From JBBDWZ01 sp050732575 (lineage in GTDB: Bacteria > Gemmatimonadota > Gemmatimonadetes > Longimicrobiales > RSA9): a stretch of DNA of 6,049 nucleotides. The position numbers and the translations under genes were made by a program. Under the pieces are notes generated by a model. That model saw nothing but the letters and a program-made list of their open reading frames with translations, was not told the origin of the DNA and searched no databases. The DNA lies in contig JBOHRF010000325.1 in NCBI GenBank assembly GCA_050732575.1, forward strand, positions 1 to 6,049, given 5' to 3'. Within the stretch, counting starts at the first letter, position 1; each line of letters begins with the position of its first letter. Shown in pieces: positions 5,475-6,049 of the stretch.

Positions 5475-6049
5475 TTAGCGGGGAGTCGTGTTCATCGCGG
5501 TAGTGTCGTCTGCCCTGACGCGAGCGTGATTTGCCGCGACTAACATGCGACGCGGCCCTTGCCCTGCTTTCTTTCGCCCGCGCATCGGCTCGACAGGCGT
5601 GTCTCGACCGGCCAACCAGCCAGCGATAGCCTCAGACGCTCGGTCTGCAGAGGACTTCACTGGATCATCACCAAGATGTGCGTAGCGCTGCGTGGTCGAG
5701 ATGTCAGAATGGCCAAGCAGGCTGCGTATCACGGTGAGAGAATCACCGCCAACGGCAACTGTGCTCGCGAACGAGTGCCTGAGATCGTGCAAACGGACAT
5801 CATCGAGCCCAGCTGCGTACCTTACTGCGAACCAAAGGCGCTTGATGCCCTCGAGGTGAGTACCGGTTTTCGCACCAGGCAGCACGTATGGCGAGCCAGG
5901 TGCACGGGTCAGTGTCGTCAGCAGCTCGATTGCAGCCGCACCTAAGGGGTGTACGCTCTTACCAGTTTTGGTGTCCGCCAGTCGTAGGAAGCCGCGCTCG
6001 AGATCAACTGCATCCCATCGCAGCGCCCGAATCTCCAGCTCACGGCAGC
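5475..6049 (-). CDS. Tyrosine recombinase (integrase), catalytic domain; N-terminus beyond window
   Basis: The frame is open from the right edge to TAA at 5477-5475, giving 190 complete visible codons. They are the C-terminal catalytic domain of a phage-type integrase. Numbered from the first visible codon: CRELEIRALRWDAVDLERG contains the first catalytic Arg (R2), K27 is in ADTKTGK, H87 and R90 in LHDLRHSFAS, H113 in LLGHSDISTTQRY, and the nucleophile is Y122. All six residues of the active site are present, so the enzyme looks functional. Residues 150-190 are a basic, unconserved tail. The 150 to 200 N-terminal residues that would bind arm and core sites lie outside the window. It should integrate and excise the element, helped by the AlpA-like protein 155 bp downstream. 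No attachment site is recognisable next to its 3' end, so the att site is probably elsewhere. Confidence 0.93.
   Translation of the reverse strand, partial: CRELEIRALRWDAVDLERGFLRLADTKTGKSVHPLGAAAIELLTTLTRAPGSPYVLPGAKTGTHLEGIKRLWFAVRYAAGLDDVRLHDLRHSFASTVAVGGDSLTVIRSLLGHSDISTTQRYAHLGDDPVKSSADRASEAIAGWLAGRDTPVEPMRGRKKAGQGPRRMLVAANHARVRADDTTAMNTTPR

Overview
The window is GC-rich bacterial DNA. It looks like a junction between ordinary chromosome and an accessory integrative element. The codon bias, an IS3-family insertion sequence and the gene families suggest a high-GC soil or water bacterium such as a Pseudomonadota or Gemmatimonadota member. The sequence alone does not fix the taxon. Layout: 1-608 holds the first 200 codons or so of a minus-strand gene for a secreted protein of unknown function. 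At 666-797 is a short minus-strand remnant of a MocR/PdxR-type regulator that breaks off abruptly near 797. At 885-1340 (+) is a small protein with a CxxC...CxxC zinc ribbon and a phage-like C-terminal half. At 1461-3081 (+) is a complete-looking IS3-family element with terminal inverted repeats, OrfA and a DD(35)E OrfB joined by an ATGA overlap. From about 3213 to the right edge is a minus-strand replication and integration module.

In transcription order (right to left) that module holds: a tyrosine recombinase (cut by the window edge, with its catalytic residues visible), a gap with a 34-bp near-palindrome that looks like paired operators, an AlpA/excisionase-like winged-helix protein, a possible small ORF, and a DUF5906/D5-like superfamily-3 helicase. 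Just past the helicase stop codon are two sets of three 9-bp repeats in opposite orientation. They flank about 107 bp whose first 60 bp is only about 37% G+C.

The order int - alpA - rep - oppositely oriented iterons around an AT-rich core matches what is known of phage satellites (P4-like elements, phage-inducible chromosomal islands) and small self-replicating integrative elements. Proposed working: the recombinase integrates and excises the element, the AlpA-like protein directs excision or activates the element's genes, and the helicase initiates replication at the adjacent iteron origin. No capsid, tail or lysis gene is visible, so a satellite or integrative mobilizable element fits better than a full prophage. 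That identity and the proposed left boundary near 797-800 are inferences. The repeats, motifs and gene order are seen directly.
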